A stretch of DNA of 49,180 nucleotides from Burkholderiales bacterium (GTDB lineage: Bacteria; Pseudomonadota; Gammaproteobacteria; Burkholderiales; Burkholderiaceae_C), in the NCBI GenBank assembly GCA_017302505.1, contig JAFLDH010000010.1:1-49180 (forward strand), written 5' to 3'. Shown here piece after piece: positions 34,492-42,897 of the stretch (position 1 is its first letter; each line of letters opens with the position of its first letter). The notes below the pieces were generated by a model. It was not told the origin of the DNA. It saw nothing but the letters and a program-made list of their open reading frames with translations, and ran no database searches. Made by a program: the position numbers and the translations under genes.

Positions 34492-37359
34492 TTACGACAG
34501 TTCCAGGGCCGGCGACTCGATGCCGCGGGCCTGGTCGATCTTTTCGGCCACCTTGAAAGCCGCTTCCAGTTCGGTGCAGCCGTACTGCTGCATGAGCTGG
34601 TAGCGTTCGGCCTTTTCCTCGGGTTCTGTCTGCGCGAGGGCGAGGTACAGGCTCGGCGGCACGGCGCGGAACAGCACTTCCATGCTCTTGGAGAGGATGA
34701 CGCCTTCGGTGAATTTCCCCGCCTCTTTGCGCGCCGACAGCATCAGCGCCTTCTGCGCGGGCGAGAGTTCGCGGAACCGCGCGATCTTCTCGACTTCATC
34801 GGGCGGCATGCTGAGACAGATCCACCACTCGATCATGTTGAGCATGGGCTCCGCGGCGCGCGGCAAGTCGTCGATGTTCTGCGTTGCGAGCCAGAACCAG
34901 GCCCCCAACTTTCTCCACATTTTTGTAATTTTCACGACATAGGGCGCGAGCAGCGGGTTCTTCGTGATGATGTGCCCTTCGTCGGTGACGTTGATGATCG
35001 GGCGGCCCATGTACTGGTCACGCTCGGCGATGTTGTTCACAGTGCTGATCAGGCTGATGTAGGCGATGGAGAGCTGGGCGTTGTAGCCCTCCCGTGCATA
35101 GGTCGCCAGATCGACCAAGGTGATGTCGGCTTCGGGCCACGGCGTGCCGTCGCGGTCGAACATCTCGCCGTCCGTGCCTTGGCAGAACATATCCATCGCG
35201 TCCGCCATCTCCAGCAACCGCACGCGGCGCATCTCGGGCAGCGTCGGGTCCTGGCCACGGGTGCGCAGCGCGTTGCGCACGTCGCGCGTGAGAACGGTGC
35301 GCTTCTCGGTCACGCAATGCTCGGCGGCGTCGAGGATGCACTGGCGGATCAGCGAGCGGTCGGCCCGCGTCATCCGGGCTTCTTCCTTGTCCTCGCCGCC
35401 CGTGATCATCAGCCGCGCCGTGATCTCCAATTCGCCGAGCACGTCGCGCTGCTCGTCCGCCTCCATGGCCGAGGCATCCGGTGGCAGGTCTTCGTCCAGC
35501 GCGTCGGCATCGAGGGTCTGTACGTCGCTCGGCGTTTCGATCAGCCGGCGCGCATCCGCAAACGGCGCGAGGCTGATGCCGGAGCCTGGGGCCAGCTTGA
35601 CCCGGTTCACCGTTAGCCCGAGCCTGCGTGCGAAATCGCTGAACAGGCCGAAGCTGTTGCCGGCCTCCACGATGAACAGCCGCGGGCGGTATACAGCCGT
35701 GACCTGGTTCAAGAGGTTGTTGAGCGTCGCTGACTTGCCCGAGCCGGTAGGGCCGAACAGGAACAGGTGGGCGTTCATCTGCCGATCCAGGCGATTGAGC
35801 GGATCGAAGGTGATCGGGCCGCCACCACGGTTAAACATCGTGATGCCGGGGTGCCCCGTGCCCTGGGCGCGGCCCCACACCGGCGACACGTTCGCGATGT
35901 GCTGCGCGAACATCAGTTGGGTGTACCACCTGCGCCGATCCTGGCCGGGGTTGTAGCAGCACGGCAGCCAGCGCAAGTAGCTGTTGAGCGGTGCCACCTC
36001 GTCGTCCTCGCGCACCGGCTGCAAGCCGGCGTTGAGCATCACGTTCGCCAGGTCCAGGCCGCGCCGGTCCAGTTCCGCCTCGTCGTGTCCGCGCAGGTAG
36101 AAGGCCAGCGTCCCCCGGTAGAGCTTGTGCGCGCTGCCGATGAGGGAGCGGGCTTCCTGCACGTCCTTGAGCGTCTGCTCCGACGCCAGCGTCTCGCCCA
36201 CGGCCTTCTTCGCCAGGTGGTTCAAGTCCGCTTCCAGCACATCCTGCGGCGTGGCGACCATCGTGAGACACATCAAGGTGTCTTCCGGCATCTGGTCGAA
36301 CAGCGTGTTGATGGCATCCCCTTTGCGGGTCTCGCCGGTCAGGTGCCCGGTGCCGGGCGGCATGCGCAGCCGGTCGGTGATCAGCACACGGTGCGGCATG
36401 CCGTCGAAGTACCAGGTGCCGTGCTCCACGTCGGAGCGTGGCTGGCCGAAGAACAAGCGCTGGCTGAAATCCCGCCCGCTCGCCAGCTCGATTTCGCCGT
36501 CCTCGGCCTCGTCGGGGTAGCGCGCCAGCGCGTAGAAGCGCTCCCGGTCCTCTGCACTCGGCCCGAGCATCGCTGGGCGCGGATTGAACCACCGCAGCAG
36601 CCAGTCGTGGACGTCGGCCGCGACCATGCGCCGTGCCTGGATGCCGGCGTTCGCCAAGCCGCCGCACAGGCGGTCGCAGACGATGTTCAGCATCTGCTCG
36701 GGCGTCTGGCTGCGGCGGCTTGCCTGCCCGGTGGCACGGCGATAGATCACCATGCGCACCCGCCGCGTCTGGCCGCGCCAGCGCAGCCGCGTGACCACCG
36801 TATCCTCGAACAGGCCGCCGGGCTTGGCCACCGCGCGCAGGTGGTGGCCGAAGAAGCGAAGGTAGAACTCGGTGAATGCGGTATCGCGGGCGCGCGGCTG
36901 CACGTAGTCGAGCAGGGTCTGCATGTACTGGTCGAAGCTGGGCTCGTCCTGTGCGTAGAGCTGGAGCACCCAGGGGTTCTCGTCCAGTTCATCGAACGAG
37001 TCCTGGAGCGCGTTTTCGAGCGCATCGCGGGCATGTGCCAGCCAGCCGGGTTCCCGCCCCTCGGTGCCCAGCGGCACCAACTCGTAGAAGGCCGCCACGG
37101 ATTGCCCGTCTTCGAGCAGCATGGACTTCGACTTCGGCAGGAACTCCACCCACGGCAGCAGTTCCGCGAACGACGGCGCGACGTCGTACAGCGCCTGCTC
37201 GTCGGCTACCGTCGCCGGCCTGCGGCCCTGGACCGCTGCGCCGGGTTCGGGGACGCCGGCCTGGCGCAAGGCCTCGACGTGGCGCTGCCAGCCGTCCGGC
37301 TTCTCTTCGTCGCCGGTGCCGGATGCGGCCAGCTTCGGCCAGGGAAGTTTCCAGCGCAT
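34492..37359 (-). CDS. conjugative transfer ATPase, VirB4/TraC family (TIGR03744 type)
   Basis: Cytoplasmic ATPase of 956 codons including stop that powers pilus assembly and substrate transfer. An N-terminal TraC-like domain (about 1-430) precedes the motor with Walker A GPTGSGKSATL at about 533-543, Walker B region VTDEGHIITKN near 790 and FWLATQNIDDLPRAAE after it. Length fits the family in this ICE class. ATG at 37359 overlaps the lipoprotein stop by one base (TGATG); an alternative TTG lies one codon earlier. Confidence 0.93.
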   Translation of the reverse strand: MRWKLPWPKLAASGTGDEEKPDGWQRHVEALRQAGVPEPGAAVQGRRPATVADEQALYDVAPSFAELLPWVEFLPKSKSMLLEDGQSVAAFYELVPLGTEGREPGWLAHARDALENALQDSFDELDENPWVLQLYAQDEPSFDQYMQTLLDYVQPRARDTAFTEFYLRFFGHHLRAVAKPGGLFEDTVVTRLRWRGQTRRVRMVIYRRATGQASRRSQTPEQMLNIVCDRLCGGLANAGIQARRMVAADVHDWLLRWFNPRPAMLGPSAEDRERFYALARYPDEAEDGEIELASGRDFSQRLFFGQPRSDVEHGTWYFDGMPHRVLITDRLRMPPGTGHLTGETRKGDAINTLFDQMPEDTLMCLTMVATPQDVLEADLNHLAKKAVGETLASEQTLKDVQEARSLIGSAHKLYRGTLAFYLRGHDEAELDRRGLDLANVMLNAGLQPVREDDEVAPLNSYLRWLPCCYNPGQDRRRWYTQLMFAQHIANVSPVWGRAQGTGHPGITMFNRGGGPITFDPLNRLDRQMNAHLFLFGPTGSGKSATLNNLLNQVTAVYRPRLFIVEAGNSFGLFSDFARRLGLTVNRVKLAPGSGISLAPFADARRLIETPSDVQTLDADALDEDLPPDASAMEADEQRDVLGELEITARLMITGGEDKEEARMTRADRSLIRQCILDAAEHCVTEKRTVLTRDVRNALRTRGQDPTLPEMRRVRLLEMADAMDMFCQGTDGEMFDRDGTPWPEADITLVDLATYAREGYNAQLSIAYISLISTVNNIAERDQYMGRPIINVTDEGHIITKNPLLAPYVVKITKMWRKLGAWFWLATQNIDDLPRAAEPMLNMIEWWICLSMPPDEVEKIARFRELSPAQKALMLSARKEAGKFTEGVILSKSMEVLFRAVPPSLYLALAQTEPEEKAERYQLMQQYGCTELEAAFKVAEKIDQARGIESPALELS

Positions 37360-37799
37360 CAATAGTCCTCCAGCCGTTCACCGGGCATGGCGTACTGCAC
37401 GCGCTGGTACAGGGGGAAGACCGTCGTGTAGCCCGGCACAGGTACAGGGTCCGAGCCCGCCAAGTGTGGATACACGTACATGACGAGATCGGGATTCGGC
37501 AGCCGGTGGAACTGGCGGTAGACCTCGTTGCGTGCGGTGCGCGTGTAGCGCATCTGCTCGGCGGGCGCGGCCTGCACATCGGCGTCGGTCAGCGGCCGGC
37601 GCAGGCTCTGGCGCGCGTCGAGCAACTGCCGTCGGGCGACCTGGCCGGTGCCACTGCCGCCGCCGCCCGTTTCCTGCTGCCAGATGTCCATCATGGTGCG
37701 GTCGCTATGGGTCAGCAGCTCTTCCTTGCTGGTGGCGCAGCCGCCGAGCACGGCGACGGCCGCTGCCAGCGCGAGGCCTTTAATCGAGTTCGAGCGCAT
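37359..37799 (-). CDS. conjugal transfer lipoprotein (TIGR03751 type, VirB7/TraV-like position)
   Basis: A 146-residue lipoprotein with signal sequence SNSIKGLALAAAVAVLGGC; the lipobox LGGC puts the lipidated cysteine at residue 21. The mature part has a glycine run (TGGGGSGTG) and ends in a tyrosine-rich region. It is placed between the VirB10-like and VirB4-like genes and probably anchors the outer-membrane core. Its start lies within the end of the upstream gene (20-base overlap). Confidence 0.85.
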   Translation of the reverse strand: MRSNSIKGLALAAAVAVLGGCATSKEELLTHSDRTMMDIWQQETGGGGSGTGQVARRQLLDARQSLRRPLTDADVQAAPAEQMRYTRTARNEVYRQFHRLPNPDLVMYVYPHLAGSDPVPVPGYTTVFPLYQRVQYAMPGERLEDY

Positions 37800-39198
37800 G
37801 GCTTTCTCCTGCACGGTGATCGACGCGCCTGCCTTCGGGGTCGTGATCGATAGCGAGCGGCTTTTCGAGGTGGACGGCGACCTTGGCACCGGGCTGCACA
37901 TAGACGGCGGCGAAGGCTTGGCCGTAGAGCTTGTTGACCCAGGCCGACATGTCCCGCACGCCGCCCGCGAGGATCTGTCCGACCGCTTCCTGGCCGCTGA
38001 TACCCACGGTGCCGATGGAGCCGTCCGAGCCGACGTAGGACATGCGGCCGCTGTCGCTCTCGATGAGCGAGGCCACGCCGGCACCGGCCGCCGTGATCAG
38101 GGCCTGCGAGCCGAGGTATTGCTGGGCGTTGCTGCGCCGCTCGCCGCTGACGCAGGGGATGCCGTGCGGATCGCTGATCCAGCCCAGGCCGTCGCGTTGC
38201 TGGTTGTTCTGCTGGTTGCCTTCACGGTCTTCGGGGATGGTGCGGATCGTGCCGTCGTTGAAGACGAAGGTGATGCTGCGCACCTGACCGCGCACGCACG
38301 AGAGCGTCCAGTCACCCGATGCGGTTCCGCTGAACACGGCACCGGCCACGTCGGGAATGTCGATGCCGTTGGCAGTCAGGTTGTCCGGCCCGACCAGCAC
38401 CTTGAAGGGGTACGGATCATTCACCGTCCCGTCGATCGGCACGCGACCGATCAGCGCCGTCATCGCGACCGACCCCATGAGCGTCGAGTTGGTCGGAACG
38501 GTGTAGACCGGCTTGGCGCTCTTGACGCCTGCCGCACGTGCGCCGGCGTTCGCCACGGTTTCCGCGGTGGTTTCCAGCGTACTTTGCGCGGGGCCGAAGC
38601 TCGTAGGGAAGCTCATGCCGTTGCCCGTGCCACGACTGCCATTGCGGCCCTCGGCCTTCTTCGCGTCGTCCGGTTCGACCCATCGCATGCCGCCTTCCAT
38701 GCCGGCCTCGTCGCCATCACGCAGCCCCAGGCCCACCGGCAGATCAGCATGGCCGCCGCCGCGCCCGCCGATGCTGTCCAGGCGCCGCTGCAGGTCGGCG
38801 AGCAGCCCCTCGGTCTGCTGGCGCGCACTGGCCGCCTGTTCCTGGTCGCGGCGCAGGTTGGACCGCTCGGATTCGAGGGCCGAATTGATGCGCTGGTCGA
38901 TGGAGTTTTCGCGCTGGCGTAGCCGCTGGTTCTCCTCGCGCTGCGACTTGTTGTCGGTCAGCGCGGTCTGAAGCTCGGTGCGCAACTGCTTCACCTGGGC
39001 CACCAGGGTTGCCACGGTATCGCGCGGGGTATCGCCTTCGATGCCCAGCGCCTTCATTTCCTCCGGCGTGAGCTTGGAGCCGGCATCCGCGGCGGGCGGT
39101 GCCGACGTGCTTCCGCCGGAGAACAGCCGGATGGCAACGAACAACACCAGCAAGGCGACCGGGATCATCAGCCACTTGAGCAAGCCGTTACTGCGCAT
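37780..39198 (-). CDS. VirB10/TraB-like ICE protein (TIGR03752 type)
   Basis: Envelope-spanning scaffold of 472 residues. One N-terminal inner-membrane helix (LLKWLMIPVALLVLFVAIRLF) is followed by a coiled coil (about 70-150: QVKQLRTELQTALTDNKSQR...) and a C-terminal beta domain of TraB/VirB10 type (YTVPTNSTLMGSVAMTALIGRVPIDG...). The start at 39198 is preferred because AAGGAGG lies 7 bases upstream; an ATG six codons earlier overlaps that ribosome site. It overlaps the preceding gene's end by 11 bases. Confidence 0.87.
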   Translation of the reverse strand: MRSNGLLKWLMIPVALLVLFVAIRLFSGGSTSAPPAADAGSKLTPEEMKALGIEGDTPRDTVATLVAQVKQLRTELQTALTDNKSQREENQRLRQRENSIDQRINSALESERSNLRRDQEQAASARQQTEGLLADLQRRLDSIGGRGGGHADLPVGLGLRDGDEAGMEGGMRWVEPDDAKKAEGRNGSRGTGNGMSFPTSFGPAQSTLETTAETVANAGARAAGVKSAKPVYTVPTNSTLMGSVAMTALIGRVPIDGTVNDPYPFKVLVGPDNLTANGIDIPDVAGAVFSGTASGDWTLSCVRGQVRSITFVFNDGTIRTIPEDREGNQQNNQQRDGLGWISDPHGIPCVSGERRSNAQQYLGSQALITAAGAGVASLIESDSGRMSYVGSDGSIGTVGISGQEAVGQILAGGVRDMSAWVNKLYGQAFAAVYVQPGAKVAVHLEKPLAIDHDPEGRRVDHRAGESHALELD

Positions 39199-40102
39199 GG
39201 CGGGCCTCCTTGCCATCGTCGGCTTCAGCTTCCGGCTGCGGCTGATGCACGGCCGGGTCGAAGCGGTGGATCGCCGGCAGCAGCGATTGCGCGAGGCCGC
39301 GCCCGCGCGTCACCAGGTACAGGACGGTCGTGTCCTCGGGCGTCCCGCGGGGGCCGAGCGCTTCGTGCTGGAAGGTGGCGGTGAGGAAATCGCCTTGCAG
39401 CACGCGCGGGTCGAGCGGGACCCAGCCGCTGCTGCTGTTGGTGAGGCGCACGGCAGTGACCCACTGGTCTTCCAGACGCCACGACGCGAGCGCGACCGCG
39501 CGCACCGGCAGCGTCGGCATCAGCGTGCCGAGGTCGAGGTCGCGGCGCAGGTTCACCCGTATGACGCCGGGTAGCGGCTCCACGGTGCGCAGCGGCGCGT
39601 AGAGGTTTTGCGCGGCGAAGCGCGTCAGGACGACCGGAACCGGGGTTTCGCGCCGGGTCGCCCGCGTACGTGCCTGGTCCTGGGCGCGTGCCGGGGCCTC
39701 ATCGGCACCGGCTGCCTGATCGCCGTAGCGCGCCGGGGTGCTGCTGCCCTCGACGATACGCACCGGCTCCAGTTCGGCCTCGCCGTCCTTGGGCGGTTCG
39801 GCCGCGATGTCGAGCAGGATCAGCGCGCCTGTATCGGCGTCCTGCAATTGCAGCCGCGTGGGCTCGATCGGTTCGCTGGCGCGCAGGTACACCGCGCCAC
39901 CCGCGCTCTGCACGCGCAGGCGTTCGCCCACGCCTGCTGGCACGCCCACGCGGACGTTCCGGTCGATGAACACGATGCGCTCCTGGCCGACCTTCAGCGG
40001 CACCGCCAGCGGCATGCGCTCCCAGCGCAAGATTTCCACCGCCTGAGCGGGGGCAACGGCGACGGCCAGCAGCCCCAGCAGCGTGAGTACAGGATGCTTC
40101 AT
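39188..40102 (-). CDS. VirB9/TraK-like ICE protein (TIGR03749 type)
   Basis: A periplasmic 304-residue protein. The signal peptide LTLLGLLAVAVAPAQA precedes VEILRWERMPLAVPLKVGQE, a beta-rich domain, a variable Arg/Ala-rich linker (about 130-160) and a C-terminal beta domain. TraK/VirB9 proteins form the ring between the VirB10-like scaffold and the lipoprotein. The ATG at 40102 overlaps the previous stop (ATGA); the much longer open frame upstream is a shadow over the neighbouring gene. Confidence 0.83.
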   Translation of the reverse strand: MKHPVLTLLGLLAVAVAPAQAVEILRWERMPLAVPLKVGQERIVFIDRNVRVGVPAGVGERLRVQSAGGAVYLRASEPIEPTRLQLQDADTGALILLDIAAEPPKDGEAELEPVRIVEGSSTPARYGDQAAGADEAPARAQDQARTRATRRETPVPVVLTRFAAQNLYAPLRTVEPLPGVIRVNLRRDLDLGTLMPTLPVRAVALASWRLEDQWVTAVRLTNSSSGWVPLDPRVLQGDFLTATFQHEALGPRGTPEDTTVLYLVTRGRGLAQSLLPAIHRFDPAVHQPQPEAEADDGKEARHAQ

Positions 40103-40791
40103 GGGGTGTTTTCTCCTTGGGGCGCTTGCGGAGATAGGCCGCCAGGCGCCGGGCGCGTAGGTTCCGGGGCGCTGATGCGCTGCGGCGCACCGTCGTAGCA
40201 GTCCAGCGCCAGGCCGAACGGGTTGCGGGCGGGATCGACGTCCACCCGCGTGACCTTCACCGGGTAGCGCACGAGCGCGCGCTTGACCTGCTCGGCGCCG
40301 TAGTACTCGTCGGCGGTGATGTCGAGCGTCACCACCCAGTCGCGGTCGGAGACCACGCGCACGCGCGCCGTGGGGTCGTCGCCATAGCCGCGGCCGGGGA
40401 TTTCGTAGATACCGCGCACGCGCTGGCGCAGCTCGCCCGTGCTGCGCCGGTAGTCGTAGTCCGCGCGCAGGAAGGCCTGGCAGGAGGGGGTGAGGTACGG
40501 CGAGAGCGTGTGGAGGTTGCGCGGGTAGTCCTCTTCGCCGTTCGTCGGCCAGCGGTTGAGGGTCTGGAACACGTAGAACGTGAACGCATAGACCGATTCG
40601 GGCGGCACTTCCCACCACTTGCGGGTACTGCCGGAGCGCAGGTCGGGCGGGACGTGGATGGTCAGGTCGCGCGGCGCGCTCCACCAGCCACCGCCCATGA
40701 CCAGGGCGACGATGACCAGCGCACCAGCACCCAGGCGAAGTGTCTTGATGTGTGCCTGCAGGTGGGTGATCTCGTTCTTGAAGCGGCTCAT
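40099..40791 (-). CDS. VirB8/TraE-like ICE protein (TIGR03746 type)
   Basis: A 230-residue bitopic inner-membrane protein. It starts MSRFKNEITHLQAHIKTLRL, has one helix (GAGALVIVALVMGGGWW, about 21-37) and a periplasmic domain with the conserved PPESVYAFTFYVFQTLNRWP segment. The C-terminus is proline-rich. It acts as an assembly nucleus of the secretion channel. The start overlaps the previous stop (ATGA). Confidence 0.84.
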   Translation of the reverse strand: MSRFKNEITHLQAHIKTLRLGAGALVIVALVMGGGWWSAPRDLTIHVPPDLRSGSTRKWWEVPPESVYAFTFYVFQTLNRWPTNGEEDYPRNLHTLSPYLTPSCQAFLRADYDYRRSTGELRQRVRGIYEIPGRGYGDDPTARVRVVSDRDWVVTLDITADEYYGAEQVKRALVRYPVKVTRVDVDPARNPFGLALDCYDGAPQRISAPEPTRPAPGGLSPQAPQGENTP

Positions 40792-41198
40792 CGCGCGCCC
40801 CTTGCCACAAACCTTCGGGTGGACCAGAAGCCGGAGCGCGAGATCAGCACGTGGCCGCCCACCCAGCCGGCCATCAGCGGATGGCGCGTGGCGATGCGCC
40901 ATTGCAGTTGCCGGTACAGCCAGGTGTCGGGGCGCCCGCGCTTGAGGCGGCGCAGGATGCCGCCGCCGATGAAGACGCCCAGGGCCACGCCCAGGACGAC
41001 GAACGTCGGCGCGATGGCGATCGTGCGGAACACCCAGGACAGCGGCGCGCCGACCAGCAGGCCGGCGGCGCCGGACAGGCCGCAGCAGATCCACAGTTCG
41101 TCGGCGGTGAGACCGCGCACGACAACGGGGTGGCGGTTGAGCCGGTGCGGAAGGAACGTGACTGTCCCGTCCGCACGGACGTGCTGCTGCTCGGACAT
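40788..41198 (-). CDS. TraL/VirB3-like ICE membrane protein (TIGR03750 type)
   Basis: A 136-residue membrane protein. FLPHRLNRHPVVVRGLTADEL, characteristic of this family, precedes two helices (WICCGLSGAAGLLVGAPLSWVF, IAIAPTFVVLGVALGVFIGGG) and a basic C-terminus (RRLKRGRPDTWLYRQLQWR). TraL-like proteins sit at the base of the conjugative pilus. It is 12 bases after the pilin-like gene. Confidence 0.84.
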   Translation of the reverse strand: MSEQQHVRADGTVTFLPHRLNRHPVVVRGLTADELWICCGLSGAAGLLVGAPLSWVFRTIAIAPTFVVLGVALGVFIGGGILRRLKRGRPDTWLYRQLQWRIATRHPLMAGWVGGHVLISRSGFWSTRRFVARGAR

Positions 41199-41210
41199 AC
41201 CGGCCTCGCC

Positions 41211-41570
41211 TTACAGGATGCCGGTGGCTTCGGTGAGCAGCCAGATGCCGATCACGAGCAGCACGGCACCGATCGCGACGGTGAGGCCGAACTGGCCCCA
41301 GGTCTTGCGGCCGGTGTGGATTTCCGCGTAGGTGCCGTAGGCGTGGTAGCAGACGCCGATGAACATCGACGCCACGACCAGGAGTGCCACGAGCATGATG
41401 ATGTCGTAGCCGTAGTTCCTGATCGTTTCCATGATGCCGTTGCCGGTGCCGCGGGTCGGGTTTTCCAACTGCGGCAAGCCTTGCGCGAACGACAGCGCGG
41501 GCAGCGCGGCGGCGCCCAGTGCCACAGCGGCGCGCTGGGCAAGACGGGAATGGAGGATGCGGTTTTGCAT
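41211..41570 (-). CDS. pilin-like ICE membrane protein (TIGR03745 type)
   Basis: A 119-residue small membrane protein that could be the conjugative pilin or a pilin-like partner. A cleavable N-terminal segment (RAAVALGAAALPALSFAQ) is followed by GLPQLENPTRGTGNGIMETIRNYG and two hydrophobic helices (YDIIMLVALLVVASMFIGVCYHAYG, FGLTVAIGAVLLVIGIWLL). The two-helix, short-loop layout resembles VirB2/TraA, but identity as the pilus subunit is inferred. Confidence 0.78.
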   Translation of the reverse strand: MQNRILHSRLAQRAAVALGAAALPALSFAQGLPQLENPTRGTGNGIMETIRNYGYDIIMLVALLVVASMFIGVCYHAYGTYAEIHTGRKTWGQFGLTVAIGAVLLVIGIWLLTEATGIL

Positions 41571-41586
41571 GGTCGTGCCTTTCAGG

Positions 41587-41820
41587 TCAGGAGAGGAGGA
41601 AGAAGCTCAGGACGAGGTACATCGCGACGAAGCGGATGCAGACGCCGAGGAACTGGCGCTGGTTGAGGCGGCTCTCGGACCACCCCACGTAGGCCGTTCG
41701 GATGGCCCAGACGCCCCACACGAGCAGGACCGCGAACACGACGCCGACCAGGACGGTCGCCATCGCCGAAGGCGCGATGCCGCTGTTGGCTTGAAATGCC
41801 GAGACCTGGGCGCCGTTCAT
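41587..41820 (-). CDS. small ICE membrane protein (TIGR03758 type)
   Basis: A 77-residue protein with two hydrophobic helices (SAMATVLVGVVFAVLLVWGVWAI and FVAMYLVLSFFLL) flanking a short polar loop. Proteins of this form always lie between the RAQPRD and pilin-like genes in related elements and may be the pilin itself; the two neighbours cannot be told apart on sequence alone. The start overlaps the RAQPRD stop (ATGA). Confidence 0.76.
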   Translation of the reverse strand: MNGAQVSAFQANSGIAPSAMATVLVGVVFAVLLVWGVWAIRTAYVGWSESRLNQRQFLGVCIRFVAMYLVLSFFLLS

Positions 41821-42200
41821 GGCTTGCCTTCCGCAGAAGTCGTCGGGGCGGGCAGGGTGACCCGCTCGGTGCGGTAGTCGCCGGCCAGTTCGTCTAGGTC
41901 GCGCGGCTGGGCACGCGAAGGTGTCAGATGGGCCTGGATGCCGGTGCGCACGCGCGCCAGGTCAGCCAGCAGCCGCGGGTAATCGAAGTGGTCGCGCTCG
42001 CCCGGCCGGATGGGGGCGTGCGCTGCGCTGTCGGCGACGGTGCGCTCCAGCGCATCGAGCTGGCGCAGTGCGGCCACCAGCTCCTGGCGCTGTGCGGGGG
42101 ACTCGGCCAACGCCATCGGGGACTGACCCAGCAGCAGGGCCGTCACGAGAAAAGTGGGCACGCCGCGATGCGCGGCGCGCTGCCAGATCGGAGCCAACAT
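41817..42200 (-). CDS. RAQPRD-family ICE protein
   Basis: An exported 127-residue protein. The signal peptide (FLVTALLLGQSPMALA) is followed by an alpha-helical domain (RQELVAALRQLDALERTV) and the family tag SRAQPRDLDEL that gives the family its name. It is the first gene of the long operon 42200-33753. Function is not established; the constant position at the head of the pilus genes suggests a role in pilus assembly. Confidence 0.88.
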   Translation of the reverse strand: MLAPIWQRAAHRGVPTFLVTALLLGQSPMALAESPAQRQELVAALRQLDALERTVADSAAHAPIRPGERDHFDYPRLLADLARVRTGIQAHLTPSRAQPRDLDELAGDYRTERVTLPAPTTSAEGKP

Positions 42201-42261
42201 CGCGCCATTCCTGTGTGATCAGCAATGGCCAGATCCTGGAGATCAGCGGTGTTTTAGGCCG

Positions 42262-42276
42262 CAAACAATCCGAACT
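42262..42276 (-). promoter_or_regulatory. shared tra-operon motif, copy B
   Basis: On the minus strand this reads AGTTCGGATTGTTTG and ends 62 bases upstream of the RAQPRD start. It matches copy A at 32229-32243 in 14 of 15 positions and also shares flanking GG bases. It should mark the start region of the second, larger tra operon. Confidence 0.6.
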
Positions 42277-42340
42277 GGCTCGTTCCCCTATTGAAGCGGA
42301 GGCGAATGACGGCGGCCGAACGGCCGAGATCGGCGCCCCG

Positions 42341-42383
42341 TTTCGTTTATTGCGCTTTTCGTTTATTGCGCTTTTCGTTTATT
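42341..42383 (+). repeat. three tandem 16-base repeats over the HTH-PIN promoter
   Basis: TTTCGTTTATTGCGCT occurs at 42341-42356 and 42357-42372, and its first eleven bases recur from 42373 (TTTCGTTTATT). The phase is exactly 16 bases. The repeats overlap the -35 and spacer of the promoter that reads into the HTH protein gene, so they are probably binding sites for that protein. Confidence 0.75.
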
Positions 42384-42394
42384 TCGACTAAGAT
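42366..42394 (+). promoter_or_regulatory. promoter of the HTH-PIN operon
   Basis: TTGCGC (42366-42371) and TAAGAT (42389-42394) are spaced by 17 bases, giving a moderate sigma70 promoter 36 bases before the ATG at 42430. The -35 box lies inside the second tandem repeat and the third repeat fills the spacer, so repressor binding would block RNA polymerase. Confidence 0.6.
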
Positions 42395-42429
42395 GTGGAT
42401 CGCAACCCGTTTTCGCCCAGGAGATACCC

Positions 42430-42897
42430 ATGACCGTTACTGCCCAATCCAAGATGACTCTGCCCGCCGAGGGTGAGGTGAAGGCAGCCGTGCAGGGGCA
42501 ACGCGCCTTGGCTGCCTATCTAGCGACGCAGTTTGAAACTCAGCACATCCAGATTTTCGATGACCAGAAGCAGGCGCACCAAGTCGAGCTGCCGACCTCG
42601 GCTTTGCGTTTGTTGGTGGACATCTTGGCCGAACTGGCCGATGGCAATGCTGTGAAGGTGGTGCCTGTCCATGCGGAGCTGACAACACAGGAGGCCGCGG
42701 ACCTGCTCAACGTGTCCCGTCCGCATTTCGTCAAGCTGCTCGAAGATGGGGTGTTGGCGTTTCATCGGACTGGCAAGCACCGCCGGGTGAGGTTTGCCGA
42801 CCTGATGCAGTACAAGGAGGCGCGTGAGCGCGCCAGCGAGCAGGCGATGGCTGAACTCATCCAGCAGTCGCAAGAATTGGGAATGGGGTACGAATGA
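42430..42897 (+). CDS. excisionase-type HTH protein, antitoxin of the PIN toxin
   Basis: A 155-residue protein. The C-terminal half has a MerR/excisionase-like winged helix: TQEAADLLNVSRPHFVKLLE, then GVLAFHRTGKHRRVRFADLM (about 80-125). The N-terminal half is a helical/beta region likely used for dimerisation and toxin contact. The four-base overlap with the PIN gene (ATGA) and the tandem-repeat promoter are typical of type II antitoxins that repress themselves. Confidence 0.85.
   Translation: MTVTAQSKMTLPAEGEVKAAVQGQRALAAYLATQFETQHIQIFDDQKQAHQVELPTSALRLLVDILAELADGNAVKVVPVHAELTTQEAADLLNVSRPHFVKLLEDGVLAFHRTGKHRRVRFADLMQYKEARERASEQAMAELIQQSQELGMGYE

Noticed and set aside
34252-37365. Two long plus-strand frames opposite the VirB4-like gene
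   Set aside because: The minus strand encodes an ATPase with Walker A and B; the plus frames have no motif and shadow composition.
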